Source: Jaminaea rosea
Taxonomy: Eukaryota; Basidiomycota; Exobasidiomycetes; Microstromatales
Assembly: GCF_003144245.1 (NCBI RefSeq)
Contig: NW_020289981.1
Span: forward strand, 672,680-736,679
Direction of reading: 5' to 3'
DNA length: 64,000 nt
The notes below the pieces were generated by a model. The model did no database searches, had not been told where the DNA came from, and was given only the letters and a program-made list of their open reading frames with translations. Of the stretch, positions 42,795 through 53,500 are shown piece after piece; the first letter of the stretch is position 1; every line of letters starts with the position of its first letter. The position numbers were made by a program, and so were the translations under genes.

Positions 42795-43806
42795 GCCACC
42801 AGCATCGCATTCGCTCGCTGTCTTCCACTCGATGAGGCATTGCCTCATTGTGAGAACGACTCTTCACTCTCGTGCTCACTCATCAATAGGCACATGCATC
42901 GCTGCGTCGTGTACCCCCTTATCTCCGCTGTAAATGAGATTTCCTTTCCCCTTCTTGATGAAGACGTGCAAAGCGGTGTAACGACGAGAAGCGTAGGATG
43001 CGATCTGAGCTCCACAACCAAAGTGGCCTCTGCGCCGGCACTGGTCCGCCCCGCATCTGCGAAGCGTGCTGCGCAGCCTCGTCCCGCCCTGTTCCTTTGT
43101 CCTCCCTTTGTTCTACCTTGTCCGCCCAGCTTGTCCGCGCCGACTGCATATTGGCCGCTTCCTTTTTCCTTGCTCTCACCCTCTCGTTGTCTTCTGCCCT
43201 CGTCTTTCTCCCCTCGTCTTTTCCCCTCATCCCCCCTTTCCTCATCGCTTGATCTGCCACATTTGCCATCAGAGGCGTTCACATCATCGCATAGGCCGTC
43301 TCTCAGCCGTGCTCATCACCGCCAGTCGATACAAGGCAGAGTCCGGGTGGGTTGAGCTCCAATAGGCGCCGGATGGACCAGCCGTCAGCCTTCTCCGAAA
43401 CACTGTTGGCCCGGGTTGGTATTGTCACCCCTTCGCCCAGACCATACCAACAGTCGGCCGGTATACCAACAGGCGCCGCACCTCGCCGAATGGTAGGGTC
43501 AAAGTCAGTCTTTGGATGACGTTGGTTTCACCCTACGACCATATCGTCCTTCATCTTTAGGCGGAACTCCTCAAATCAGCGTCAAGGCATCATCATCAAT
43601 TCAGTCAGTCTAAGGTCGACCACCGGGACCTTGGACGGACAGGCAAACCAGGCCACTTTCATCCATATGCGCCGTCGCAGGATACGGAGAGCCATCTCTA
43701 TCCTTGCAGCCCATGTTGCCACGCCAAGCTATCTAGCGATGCTTCTCATGCCACCCATGACTCCGCCGCTTGCTCGACCAGCTCTTGCGCTCAAAAAGAC
43801 GATCTC
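42795..43806. other. Intergenic region with inverted repeats
   Basis: About 1 kb. A long open minus frame (42845-43282) is Lys/Arg/Glu/Gly-rich and mirrors a pyrimidine-rich plus strand, so it is not called. A cluster of inverted repeats is listed separately. Confidence 0.5.
43403..43541. repeat. Cluster of short inverted repeats
   Basis: GTTGGTAT (43415-43422) is the reverse complement of ATACCAAC at 43444-43451 and 43463-43470. CTGTTGG (43403-43409) pairs with CCAACAG at both later sites. GGTATACC (43460-43467) is itself palindromic. A second pair, TGGTAGGGT (43491-43499) and ACCCTACGACCA (43530-43541), can form another hairpin. Confidence 0.65.
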
Positions 43807-44361
43807 GTGCCTGCCTTGCACTTCTTCCTCCTCCCATTAACAACTCATCTGGCCTTGCCAGCATATACAGCAATTCCCTTGCACGAGGATCGACTTCAGT
43901 CCGGGAGAACCTTCTTGACATCAACATCTACAGCATACGCTACTGTTCGTCGGCCCGCCAAGCCGCTTTGCCTACACACTCACTACGGGCAGCTAGTCGA
44001 ACCGAAGAGGTGGATGCAGGCAGGACACTTGGGCACCTTCGTCCTCAAAGTCAGCGGCATCGAGTCGCCCAGTCCAATCGCCATTTTACTCCGGGCTCCA
44101 AGGCGTTCCCCGGCTCTCCTCAATGTCGCCCTGGCCTCTTTTCCCCTTGGGTCAAGCTATGAGCCTCGTGGATGGAGCTCTGACTCATCAGGCACCATCG
44201 ATCTACCGCATCGCCTAGGCTACTCAGCCCTCTGCTACGGAGCCAGGTCAACCACTCTTCATGATCTTCGACTTGTGGCTGCCTTGTGCCTTCTTGACGA
44301 CGGCACTTCTCCCGTCTGCACCCAAGCACCCTCCATCTCAACATCAGCCTACTCGTCTTGA
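43807..44361 (+). CDS. Hypothetical protein
   Basis: An open frame of 184 residues with mixed, protein-like composition (GQLVEPKRWMQAGHLGTFVL; PHRLGYSALCYGARSTTLHD). The first about 20 residues (MPALHFFLLPLTTHLALP) are hydrophobic and could act as a signal peptide, though splicing from an upstream exon is equally possible. No family recognised. It lies tail to tail with the short HNH-like gene, 283 bp away. Confidence is low because only length and composition support it. Confidence 0.35.
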   Translation: MPALHFFLLPLTTHLALPAYTAIPLHEDRLQSGRTFLTSTSTAYATVRRPAKPLCLHTHYGQLVEPKRWMQAGHLGTFVLKVSGIESPSPIAILLRAPRRSPALLNVALASFPLGSSYEPRGWSSDSSGTIDLPHRLGYSALCYGARSTTLHDLRLVAALCLLDDGTSPVCTQAPSISTSAYSS

Positions 44362-44644
44362 TCTGGGTCCTCCCCTCGTACCTCTCGGCCGTGTGCGCCG
44401 CGCAGGCAAACGGCGTGGACTTTTTCGAGCCGAAGAAAGCAAACGTCCAGCCTACAGGGGGCGCTGATGTTGCTGCTACTGTATCGAAGCAATCAGTAGG
44501 AGCAGCGGCAGCGGACTCGGCACGGTGGGAACGTGCATCAAGGAGCAGTGAAGAAAAGAAGATCGAATCAAGGTTGAGCATTTACGAATGGATAGAGTCA
44601 GGAGGAGAACATCAAATGGGGCTGGTGGCACACAAGCTGCTTCC

Positions 44645-46061
44645 TCAATGCAAGCCCAGACCCATCATCCACCGCCAAAAGAGAGTCTCATCGCCTGCGT
44701 CGTTGACACAGTAGTGCAGGCCGTAGAGCGTCGGCTGCAGGTTCCCCCCCACGAAGTCCCCCTTGCCATCAATCCTCCTGAAGCAGATATGCTTGAGACC
44801 GACTGAAACGCCACAGTGCAACTGAACGAGGTCGCCCTTGCCAACGACTTGCCTCAATATCATGATACGGAGCTCGTCCACCGTCACCATGAAAGCCTTG
44901 CCGCTGTCCTCTGCCTGTCCTCGCAGACGCGTGTGTTCCTTGGCGACCCAATCCTTCAGCTCGCGAGCAAAAGCCTCGGTCGCAGGAGCGCGAGGGCGCC
45001 GGGCAGAGGGACGAAGCTGGATACGACAATCGATGAGCCGAGCGTTTTCAGGTCCATCTGCCATGAGCCTGAGAGCCATGGCGCGACCTTCCTCCCTCGT
45101 CAGGCTTCCCTTCAGCCCGTTGCAGGCCCAGCAAATCTGCAAGAGGCAGAGAAAGGGTGGGAGTGAATAAGTCAGTCAGGCTGCTTCATACGCTGCATCC
45201 CGCCCAATCGGCTCTCTCGTGCTACTTACCAGCGCGCGATTGTGCTTGGGCCAGAACGATCCGCCTTTGCTCCCAGGCTTGATGCGGTCGATGCACCCGT
45301 TCCAGGGAGAGCGCACCCCGTCGTCCCTGACCAGAAGCCCGCAGAGGGCAGACAGCGCCTGGTCGCAGCTGGGGCAGAAGCCGTCATGGTGCCAGGCGTG
45401 GAGGGCCCATCGCTTGAGGTCGCTGCGCAAGGGCAAAGCTGGTCAGCTTTGGCCGCTGTACGGTTTGCTGGCGTGAATATACCGGGGAGACGAGAAGTTT
45501 TGGGAAGGAGGTAGGGGCGAGGATGATACTCACGTCTCTAAGTCCTTGCGTTCTTGCTCTTCTTCATCATTGGGGATCTCGAGATACGCGGCGGTACGAG
45601 CAAGCTCCTTGAGGTACGGCTTGTAATTCTCGCCCGAGCGCCTTTGTCTACCGCTCGTGCTCTTGCTCTGGGTTTCGGCACCTCGATTCTTCTGCGCCTG
45701 ACCGTTTGGAAGATTGTGAGCATTGGTTGGGCCGAGGGGCTGTTTGAAGCCAGAGCCGATCCGTGATGCCAACGAGAAGGGAAGACGTGAAGTCAGTATT
45801 ATGTATCCACATCATCAGCCATCCTAGTGTCTCAGTAGATGCTTACGGTGCTAGCTTGACGGGACGATCCACCAGCAGCGCTCAGTGCTGTTGAAGACGA
45901 AGCGGTCATGGCTCCAGCAGGAGATGGGCCGGTGCGTCGCTGTGCAAGGGACAGAAGAGTTGTATCAGCATCACCGCCTCCTCATCCTTTACCGCACCAG
46001 CAAAGATGCTCACCGCCGTGCTCATACCATCGTCGTCAATCTTGCGCTTCGAGGACGACAT
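44645..46061 (-). CDS. HNH-like zinc-motif protein, short form
   Basis: Five exons (46061-46014, 45939-45847, 45739-45534, 45422-45230, 45136-44645) join in frame to 343 residues. The motif matches the long paralogue: CPSC at 132-135, PWNGCIDRIKP, GG at 169-170, N177, then CWACNGLKG at 182-190. The intron between the two cysteine pairs is at the same position and phase. The C-terminal domain is shared too (VQLHCGVSVGLKHICFRRID, then GGNLQPTLYGLHY). The Arg following Asp in the DR position again replaces the usual HNH histidine. This copy lacks the about 370 extra N-terminal residues of the long form. Its N-terminus (MSSSKRKIDDDG) is short and basic-acidic. The third acceptor (at 45740) is the least certain junction. 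Confidence 0.72.
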
Positions 46062-47371
46062 CGAAGCCTCGTACGAGTTGGTGATGTGGTGGTGAGATCG
46101 ATCGGCGAGGATCTGTGGGTCAGCTCAGCCCAGCCCTCTTCACTCAAGCTACTCTGCAAATCAGCCGCGAGCGTCGAGTTTGCGGGGCGGAGGCCAATCA
46201 CCTCTCCGCTTTCCTTTTCAGCGTCTTGCCCGGCAAGCCTGAGCCCCCCCCCGGCGTGGGAAGCTGGCAAACAGAGATGGCGGCGTCCGCTTTTGCTTGG
46301 GTGCTTCCAGACATACGAACGACCGGAAGAGCACGGCCAAAAAGTCACGCTTGCTGCGAAGCTCAGCGGCCCGTCTCAAGCTGCAGCCGCTTGCCTTCCA
46401 ATCACTACATCGCAGCCTCTCGCCGCTCTTCTTCTGAGCCCAAACTCTCACTTCCCTCCCTCAATCTCACGAATCTCACGGATCTCACTCTTTTTTGTGC
46501 TGAGCACCTCAGCTCTCAGGGCACCTTCATTACCCCATTGTCCTCGACGCTCACTTCCACAGTCTGGCACTGCCTGGCACTCAGCGCTCAGACTCGACCC
46601 TCAACAAGGAAGACAACATGTCTACAGTTTGGAAAAGTGTGTCTTCCGTCATCTTGAGGTAAGTACAAGAAGAAGATCATTGACGAGGGCCCTCTCACGC
46701 TGACTCACACGATCGCCTTCCCCTGCTCCTGTCACGCGCTAGTTGGCTTCCCATCTCGCTGTCCGCTTTCTTCCTTGGCCTTTCTTACTCGTCTCCTGCT
46801 CCCACGAGGTGAGCTTTGACCATCGTCCTTGAGGCAGATGTGAGAGCATGACTGACCCAATACTCGCCCGCACCGCCAGGCTCTCTGCGAGGAAGCGGAA
46901 GGGGGAGGGAATGCTCTGCCTGAGTGGGAGGGTGCTCCCCGCAAGAGCGAAGAAGACGAGAAGCAGCAGGAGATCCACCGCTCCATCGCCACTCACGGCG
47001 ACTACGCTCAAGGCAACTGCCAGATCATCTGCGCCTATGCTGCAGCTCAAGAGGCGGCTCAAGGCTCTGGCCGTCGTACCTGGCAGATGCTGCAAGGGCT
47101 GCGGGCTTCGCACCCCTAGTGCTCAATCCTCAATCGCCTCGATTTCAAAGCAACGAGCAAGTTAGGCTCGTGGCTGGTGGTGCGACATCATCTTCTCAGC
47201 TCCGTACAGCACTAAACAAGCTGCGTTGGGTAGAACGGAGTAGAGGACTTCAATCGCTCATCACTCAAGACGATCTCTGCATCGCAGCTGCTCCGTCTCG
47301 TGGCAATTCAAAACATTCTTCTCCATTCTCTCGACCATTTTCCACCTGTCTACATTCCCGATAACCCCTCC
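46062..47371. other. Intergenic region with a possible small spliced gene
   Basis: About 1.3 kb. On the plus strand a Met at 46618 (MSTVWKSVSSVIL), a gtaagt donor at 46662, and exon-like stretches 46742-46806 and 46880-47119 with good splice sites suggest a gene. The most protein-like reading of the last stretch (EEDEKQQEIHRSIATHGDY, NCQIICAYAAAQEAAQ) is not in phase with that Met. I therefore do not call a CDS. Confidence 0.4.
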
Positions 47372-48212
47372 TCACTGACAGCCCCACCAGTTTTCTCGCT
47401 CAATGTCGCTCGACCATCCAGTTCCTCTCCACCACTCCGAACTGCCCCAGTCGTCGACCAGCTCTTCGTCGCTGCCGCTGTCCTCCTCCACCTCCTTCTC
47501 CTCCTCCTCCACCATCTCCACACCCCCGCTGCTGGGATCCCTTCCCCTCTCGTCGCTCTCCACGAACGACATGTAGGCCGCCTGATGGGCTGCCCAGTCT
47601 GCGGAGGGGATGCCGTCGAGAAGGTCACCGTACTGAGAGGTAAAGACGGAGCAGAGAGAGTCAGTAGCCGCGAGCGAGTAGCCGGCAAGCACAGTATGAG
47701 CTACTCACCGTGTAGGGAGCCTGTTCCACCTCCTCGTGAAGCTCAAGCCAGGCGAGATGACCATCGTGGTCCTCGCTGACCAAGAGCCAGTCCCGCAGCG
47801 CATTGAGGGTGGCCGAACGTCCGTCGAGGGCGCCAGGAATGCGCACGATGCCATTCTCGTCGGTGAGGCCGATGTGCGTCCAGGCGGGAGAGATGATGAA
47901 GTGCCCATACTGCTCGTCGTAGTATTCGACCTCGTCGTCGTATAAGATGCCCCTCCAGTCCGGCATGAAGACACACATGTGCTCCATGCGCCAAGCCAGG
48001 TCGTGATGAGCGCGGTGCCTGAATCCTTCTGTGGCTAGAGCAGCCAGATTTTGCAGGCCCGCATTGTTGTCGCTCTCTGGGGACGAAGCAAGGAGAGATG
48101 ACCACGAGATGTCGGCGGAGGAGGTGTGCGAAGGCATGGTGGCGACGACGGGCGGGGCGGCAGCAGCGGCGGTGAGGGTGGAGGCGGCGGCGTTGAAGTC
48201 GTTGTTGCTCAT
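47372..48212 (-). CDS. Small family-A protein, copy 2
   Basis: Two exons (48212-47709, 47632-47372; phase 0 intron) give 254 residues. It is the paralogue of the gene at 42088-42794, with the shared segment at about residues 117-195 and the intron in the same place. It has a longer Ala/Ser-rich N-terminus and an extra aromatic, acidic segment (LYDDEVEYYDEQYGHFIISP) that copy 1 lacks. The C-terminus is strongly acidic (EMVEEEEKEVEEDSGSDEEL) and ends with Trp residues, the opposite charge of the basic tail in copy 1. No known domain, signal peptide or membrane segment is seen. The function is unknown. Confidence 0.7.
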
Positions 48213-49064
48213 CTTTGGGGTGCTGACAGTAGCTCTGATGGGAAAATTCGGGAGCGATGAGACAATGTGGTTGATTGGGCAAGGATGTTGCTGGAGCTCT
48301 TGCTCAATTCATAGCCTCAACGAGTGGAGTCGAGCGTGCGTTGGACTTCGTCTGCTCTCTCTTCAGTCAGTCGCCTCGTTGCCTGCCCTCTTCAATCGAA
48401 AACCACTGGCATGTCTGGCGCGTCTCGACCCTCTTCCCGCCCTAGCGGTGCCTTGACTCGTCGACACCGCGTGCCGGCTTGGGTGCGCTGTGGCTCTCTC
48501 CTTTGCTTCAACGTGAGAGGTACGGAATGCAATTGCATACTGTAGTACATGAAGCCCTAGATCAAGCCATGAGGAGAACAATATTGGAGAAGAGATCTTC
48601 ACACATATGCTTTTGACGATGAGCTTATCGACCACCCTGAAAGACTCACGCCCGTGAAGCTTGCCAACAATACGAGAGCTGGTGATGGAGCGCTTGAGGT
48701 CAAGTGGCCACTGCTAGGCAGCGAGGCCAACCTGCGCAAGCACATAGCCATCGAATTCAACGCCTCGTGCTCAGTGTGTGCAAGAAGAGGCTTGACCAGT
48801 CGCAGCCATGAACTTGCAAAGGTTGTGCAGCCACGACGTCCGCCCGCCCCGCTTGGACCCGCACCCGGAAATGGCTTGGCCGTCGACAAGGCACTGACCA
48901 AAAGGGCGGCAACCTAATTTTGCCCGTCTTTCCACCCTGCCTGGGCCTTGGGAGTCGGTTGACCAAGCGGCCGGGGTGGAGCTGCTGCTGCTCTGTCCCT
49001 CCCCTCTGAGCACTTCTTTCCTTGCTACATCACACTCCGCAACATCGTATTGGATTTCCCCGCC
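48213..49064. other. Intergenic region with a start-less open frame
   Basis: About 0.85 kb. The plus frame from about 48574 to 48917 is open and reads like protein (AFDDELIDHPERLTPVKLAN, GSEANLRKHIAIEF, CSVCARRG), but lacks an early Met in a sensible context. It may be a lone exon or a remnant. The rest is the promoter side of both divergent neighbours. Confidence 0.45.
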
Positions 49065-49876
49065 ATGTCTTCTCCCTAGTGCGCATCATTGTTGTTATAG
49101 TTAATCGTGGCAGAAAGCCTCACCTGACCCTTTTCTCCCTCCCTCCTTCCCGCATCTCTCCCCGCGCGGCGCAGCGACGGCAGCGACGACGAAATCCGCG
49201 AGAGCGACACCGACACGCTGGCTGCTCACCGGCTCACGTCCACATGGGTGGCGGCGAAGAGCGACGACCTTGAGAAGTACGGCGACGACGGCGGCTCTGA
49301 GTCAAACAGTGAGGTCGACGAGCTCATGACGTCAGCTTCCTCTTCCCTGAGTGAGCTATCCGCCGGCGGGGAGAGTGACGTGCAAGTCGGTGAACAAGAC
49401 GGAGAGCAGGCTGGTGAGCCGATCGGCGAACAGGCCAGTGTCGGTACTGAGCCTAGCAGCGAAGAAGCATCCGACCCCGGAATCCAGCTCAACGTAGCGG
49501 CTCATGCTGATGCCATTCCAGCCAGTGAGCTCATCATCTTCTCCCGCCGACCAACTCCACCTGACTTTTGCTTCCCTTGCCGTTGTCAGACGCCAACCTC
49601 TACCCCCCTGGCTACTTTTCGCAACACCTCCAGATCACCATGTGGATCGACGCCTACAACCTGTTTCGCTTCAGATGGACGTCCAGCTGGGGCCACGAGT
49701 TTCTTCGAGTCACCCCCCTTGGTTCTCCTATCAGCATCTGGAGGGAGCTCCTCGGTACCTCAAATGCTCCCATCCCCACGACGATTACCAGCATCGACTT
49801 CCCAGGCAGTGGGGCTCGCTTTCGCCGTATTCCACCCTCGCATGGTTATTGGGATTTGGAGATGCTGAACAACTGA
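49065..49876 (+). CDS. Hypothetical acidic protein with unknown C-terminal domain
   Basis: Three exons (49065-49078, 49175-49524, 49590-49876) join to 216 residues, with a 14-base first exon coding for only MSSP plus part of a Tyr codon. Exon 2 is acidic and Ser/Gly-rich, with repeated GEQ units (VGEQDGEQAGEPIGEQ). Exon 3 encodes a compact, aromatic-rich segment (HLQITMWIDAYNLFRFRWTS, WGHEFLRVTPLGSPISIW) ending WDLEMLNN, which looks like a folded beta-rich domain. I recognise no family. The donors (GTGCGC, GTGAGC) and acceptors are reasonable and the phases agree. Confidence 0.55.
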
Positions 49877-50585
49877 GGAGGTCGAGCGCAAGGCGCGCCG
49901 ACAGAACGGTACACAGCGCCCTAGTGGCAAAGTCAGCAACAGAGGGGGACTGTAACCTTCGACCTATCCAAATCAATGCGCCACATCGAGCGTGACAAGA
50001 CGTCCACGCACCTTGTCTCATCTCTTACGGTGACTCCAAGAGCTGCCCTTCGCTCAATATAAAGATGTTCAATGAGATGAGTGGACGGAGTGCGAGGCAG
50101 GCGAGCAGGCTTACGAGCAGATCATCACCGTCGTGCGTCACGCTGACCGAGTGGTGCGGTGTGGCATGTGCGATCAGAACGAGTGGTCGAGAGTCAGGGA
50201 TGCGAGATCAAAGCGCGTGGTGAAGAGTAAAGATAGGGCGGATGCTTGGCGCAAGGCCAATGCTTCGTAAAGCTGCGCGAGGCGGGGGCTCGTAGACAGC
50301 AGGCGATCGTACGACCGCATTGCGCGACTACACGTTGGCGTGGAGCCCGCACCACACCGTGTCCGCCTTGAGCAAGTGCAGTGGCAAGTGTAGTCGTAGC
50401 GCTGACGTCTCTTGCTGAGCTAGGTGACTTCACTCGCGGCACGGTCTCAAGCCAACGAGAGTGACGATTGATCGACGAGCGAGACAAAAACGATCCCGGA
50501 GAAGAGATTACGACGGAGAGAAAGAAGCGAAGAGGAAGAAGCGAAGAGAAAGAAGAAAAGAATGAGGCCCGCCCCTCACGCACGC
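49877..50585. other. Convergent intergenic region
   Basis: About 0.7 kb between the ends of two convergent genes. No gene seen. A TATAAA-like element at about 50057-50062 has no suitable reading frame after it. Confidence 0.55.
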
Positions 50586-53500
50586 TCATCGCCTGCTCCT
50601 CTTCGACCCACCCACGTCCGGCAGAGGCTGCGCCGCCCTCTTTGGCGACTCCCACGGTTTCACCCCATCACCCTTGGGCACGACGAGGTTCGCCTGCACG
50701 CAGCCGCGAGACAGGATGGCGAGGTTGAGGAGGTAGCAGATTGCCCACTCCTCCATCGTCCCCGGCGCTACCGCCTGCATCGACCCGCGAGGCAGAGGCG
50801 CGACGCTGTCTCCCGCCACGAAGCAGACGCGCAGCTGGTCGTAGAAGCCCTTCCTGTTGGCGGGACCAACAGAGAAGATGGCGTGCACCACGTCCTGCTG
50901 GCGGAAGCTGGGCGGCACTGGCACTTCCGTGACGAGGGTGCTGCGGTCGGGCTCGCCGAATGTCCCAAACTCGGCGTGAGCAAACTCATCGCCGGGCAGC
51001 CTCAACGTCCTCCAGCCGTCCCTGCTCCCCGCACCCAAGGCCATTCGACTCCCCGCGCCACGAAGACGCACGCCGACGCAGCTCAGCAAGCTCTCCGTCT
51101 TGCTGTAGGCTACCGCCTCCTGCGACCTCATAGCGGCGACGAGGCCCATGGGACAGAGGACCTCCTCCCACTGCGCGCCGATGTCCTCCGCAATGGGCTC
51201 GATGCGGAGGGAGGAGCCGGGAGCCGCCTTTGAGAAGAGCGTGACCTCGTAGCGGTCCAGCACATACGACGCCAGCGCCGATGCGGACCTTGGCTGGACC
51301 ACTCTTCCCGCTATCTGCCGCGACCTGAGGATGAGGAAGGCGTCGCCGTTCGGGAACGTCGCCTTGAGGCGCACGTCGAGGGTGGGGAGGGAGGGCGCCA
51401 CCTTGACGCGCAGGACGCCGCTACTGACCCTGGCAGCGAAGGAGGACTGGTTGATGGCCATCCATGTCTTGTACCTCTCCTCAGCCGAGAAGGGACTCAG
51501 GCGGTACAAGAGCTGCTTCCCCTCGTCCACGCGCCAGGCCACGCCCGCAAGATCTGCCCCCGTCGAGACCGAGGGGAGGTCGTCGACGTACTGCACCTTG
51601 TCGATCGGCTTGCGATAGACCAGGTGCAGAGGGCCCTCCTGCGCGGCCACAGCGTCATTCGACGACTGCAGCTCCTCGTCGTCGCTGCCGTCTTCGTCAT
51701 CCACATCGTCGTCGCTGATGCGGATGGGCCTTTGGTGAGCCTGAGCCAAAGGGAGGAGGCGGGCAGGGGCGCGAGGGAGACGAGACGCAGGAGTCGGAGC
51801 TGCCGGAGCGCCGGGAAGGTTGGGCGGATGAGATGAGGAGGGACTGTCGAGTTGGGCCTGAGGGAGGGAGTTGATGGTGAGGCGGCCCGGATGATAAATG
51901 TGACGACGAGAAAGCGAGGAGGTGAATGATTGTGCTGATGGCGCTGAAGAGCGGAGGACAGAGGTGTGGAAAGATGGGGCGTTGCGCTTGACGACGGCTG
52001 TGTCGAACGCGGTTGCCACACCCTTCTTGCCCGGTCTGATGGAGTCCGGCAGCTTTGACGCGAGGGATCCTTGCAGATCCGAAAAGCCCAGTGAAGGAGG
52101 GTCGCGATTCGCTCGCGCAAAGGGATAGTCGTCGTAGCGTGCGCCGGCGAAGAGGTCCCAATCATCGTAGCCATCCGTCGCACTGCCGAAGAATGCCGTG
52201 AAGGCATGCTCGCAGACAGCGCGGTTCTGACGGTCGATGAATTCAGAGCGATCGTTGTACGACACGCAGCGCCTACTCCCCATGTCCACAAGCTTTCGGC
52301 CAGGCGCAGCCTCACATCCTCCCATGCGCTGAAATGTTGCCTCGAGCCAGTCGACTCGTACCTGCTGATCGCGCGTGTCTGGGCCGCGAGTGAGGATGAC
52401 GGGCCACCAGTCGAGGATCTTCTCCCTGTAGAGCAGCTTCATCCTGCTGCGGCCGGCCTTGACATCGCCCTGGGTCCCATCCTTTTGCGCTTTGAGGATT
52501 CCTTGGATCTCGCGATCGTGCTCGCCAGCCCGTCGAGCCAGCCAATTGGTTTCCCCCGTGTACTTCCAGAGCACGCTCTCGTATTGAGGCCCGCGCGCAT
52601 TCTCCGTCTCGATGAAGAGCATGTATGTGCCAGAGGAGTTGCAATTGCGAGCGTTGAGCTCGCTCATGGTCGCCATGATGTCGCGGACGTCCTGCGGCGT
52701 GCGAGCATAGAATGGGGCCATGGAGATCACCTGGCAGAAGATGAAGAGTGCCAGCTCACGAGAGGAGAAGGAGGAGAGGAAGATCCTGAGGTCGACCGCC
52801 GATTTGTTGCCCAGATGTGCCCGGAAGATTAGAAAAATGATGGCGAGGTGACAGGCCGCCTCGAGATCGGCCATGAACATCCTCCCGCCCGACGACTCCC
52901 TGCGCTGCACAAACTGTGCCTCTGTCCAACGCGCGAAGTGGGAGGTGCTGACGTCGCCTGTCGCAGACTCAAGAGCTTCGAGGCTGCGGCAATTCACCAT
53001 GGCCTCGCGCAAGCGTCTGATGTCTCCTGCATCATCACGCTTAGTCTGGGCGGCAGTTGGATTTGGCAGCGCGGCTGATCCTGGCGTCGGAGGCAGCCAT
53101 GGTGTCGTGAAACAGGAGCGTGCGCTGTGAGGGGCTGCAGGCGGGATCCTCGACGACGGCTCCCCTGTCGCTGCGTGAGGCGTGGTGCTGGCTGTTTGTC
53201 TCTCAAGGTGTACAGCGTCTACCTGTCTTGAGAGAGCTGCCGCCTGTTCAGCAATCTCGTCATCGCCTTGACCAAACGTGCTGTCTCCACCGCCTGTATC
53301 TGCCTGTGCGCGCTCCTCGTCTTGTCTAGGCTGTTCCTGCGCCGCGTCTGCAGCCTGGCGGTCACGCTCGTCCTTCACGGCGGTGGGCGCTGTGCTCCCA
53401 CTGTCGCCGCCCTCTGCGTCTACCTCAAGAGCCACGCCAGCCTCCCTTGTGATGACTGCCGCCGTCGCTGGCTCCTGAGAGCCTGGACCAGCCCCGACCT

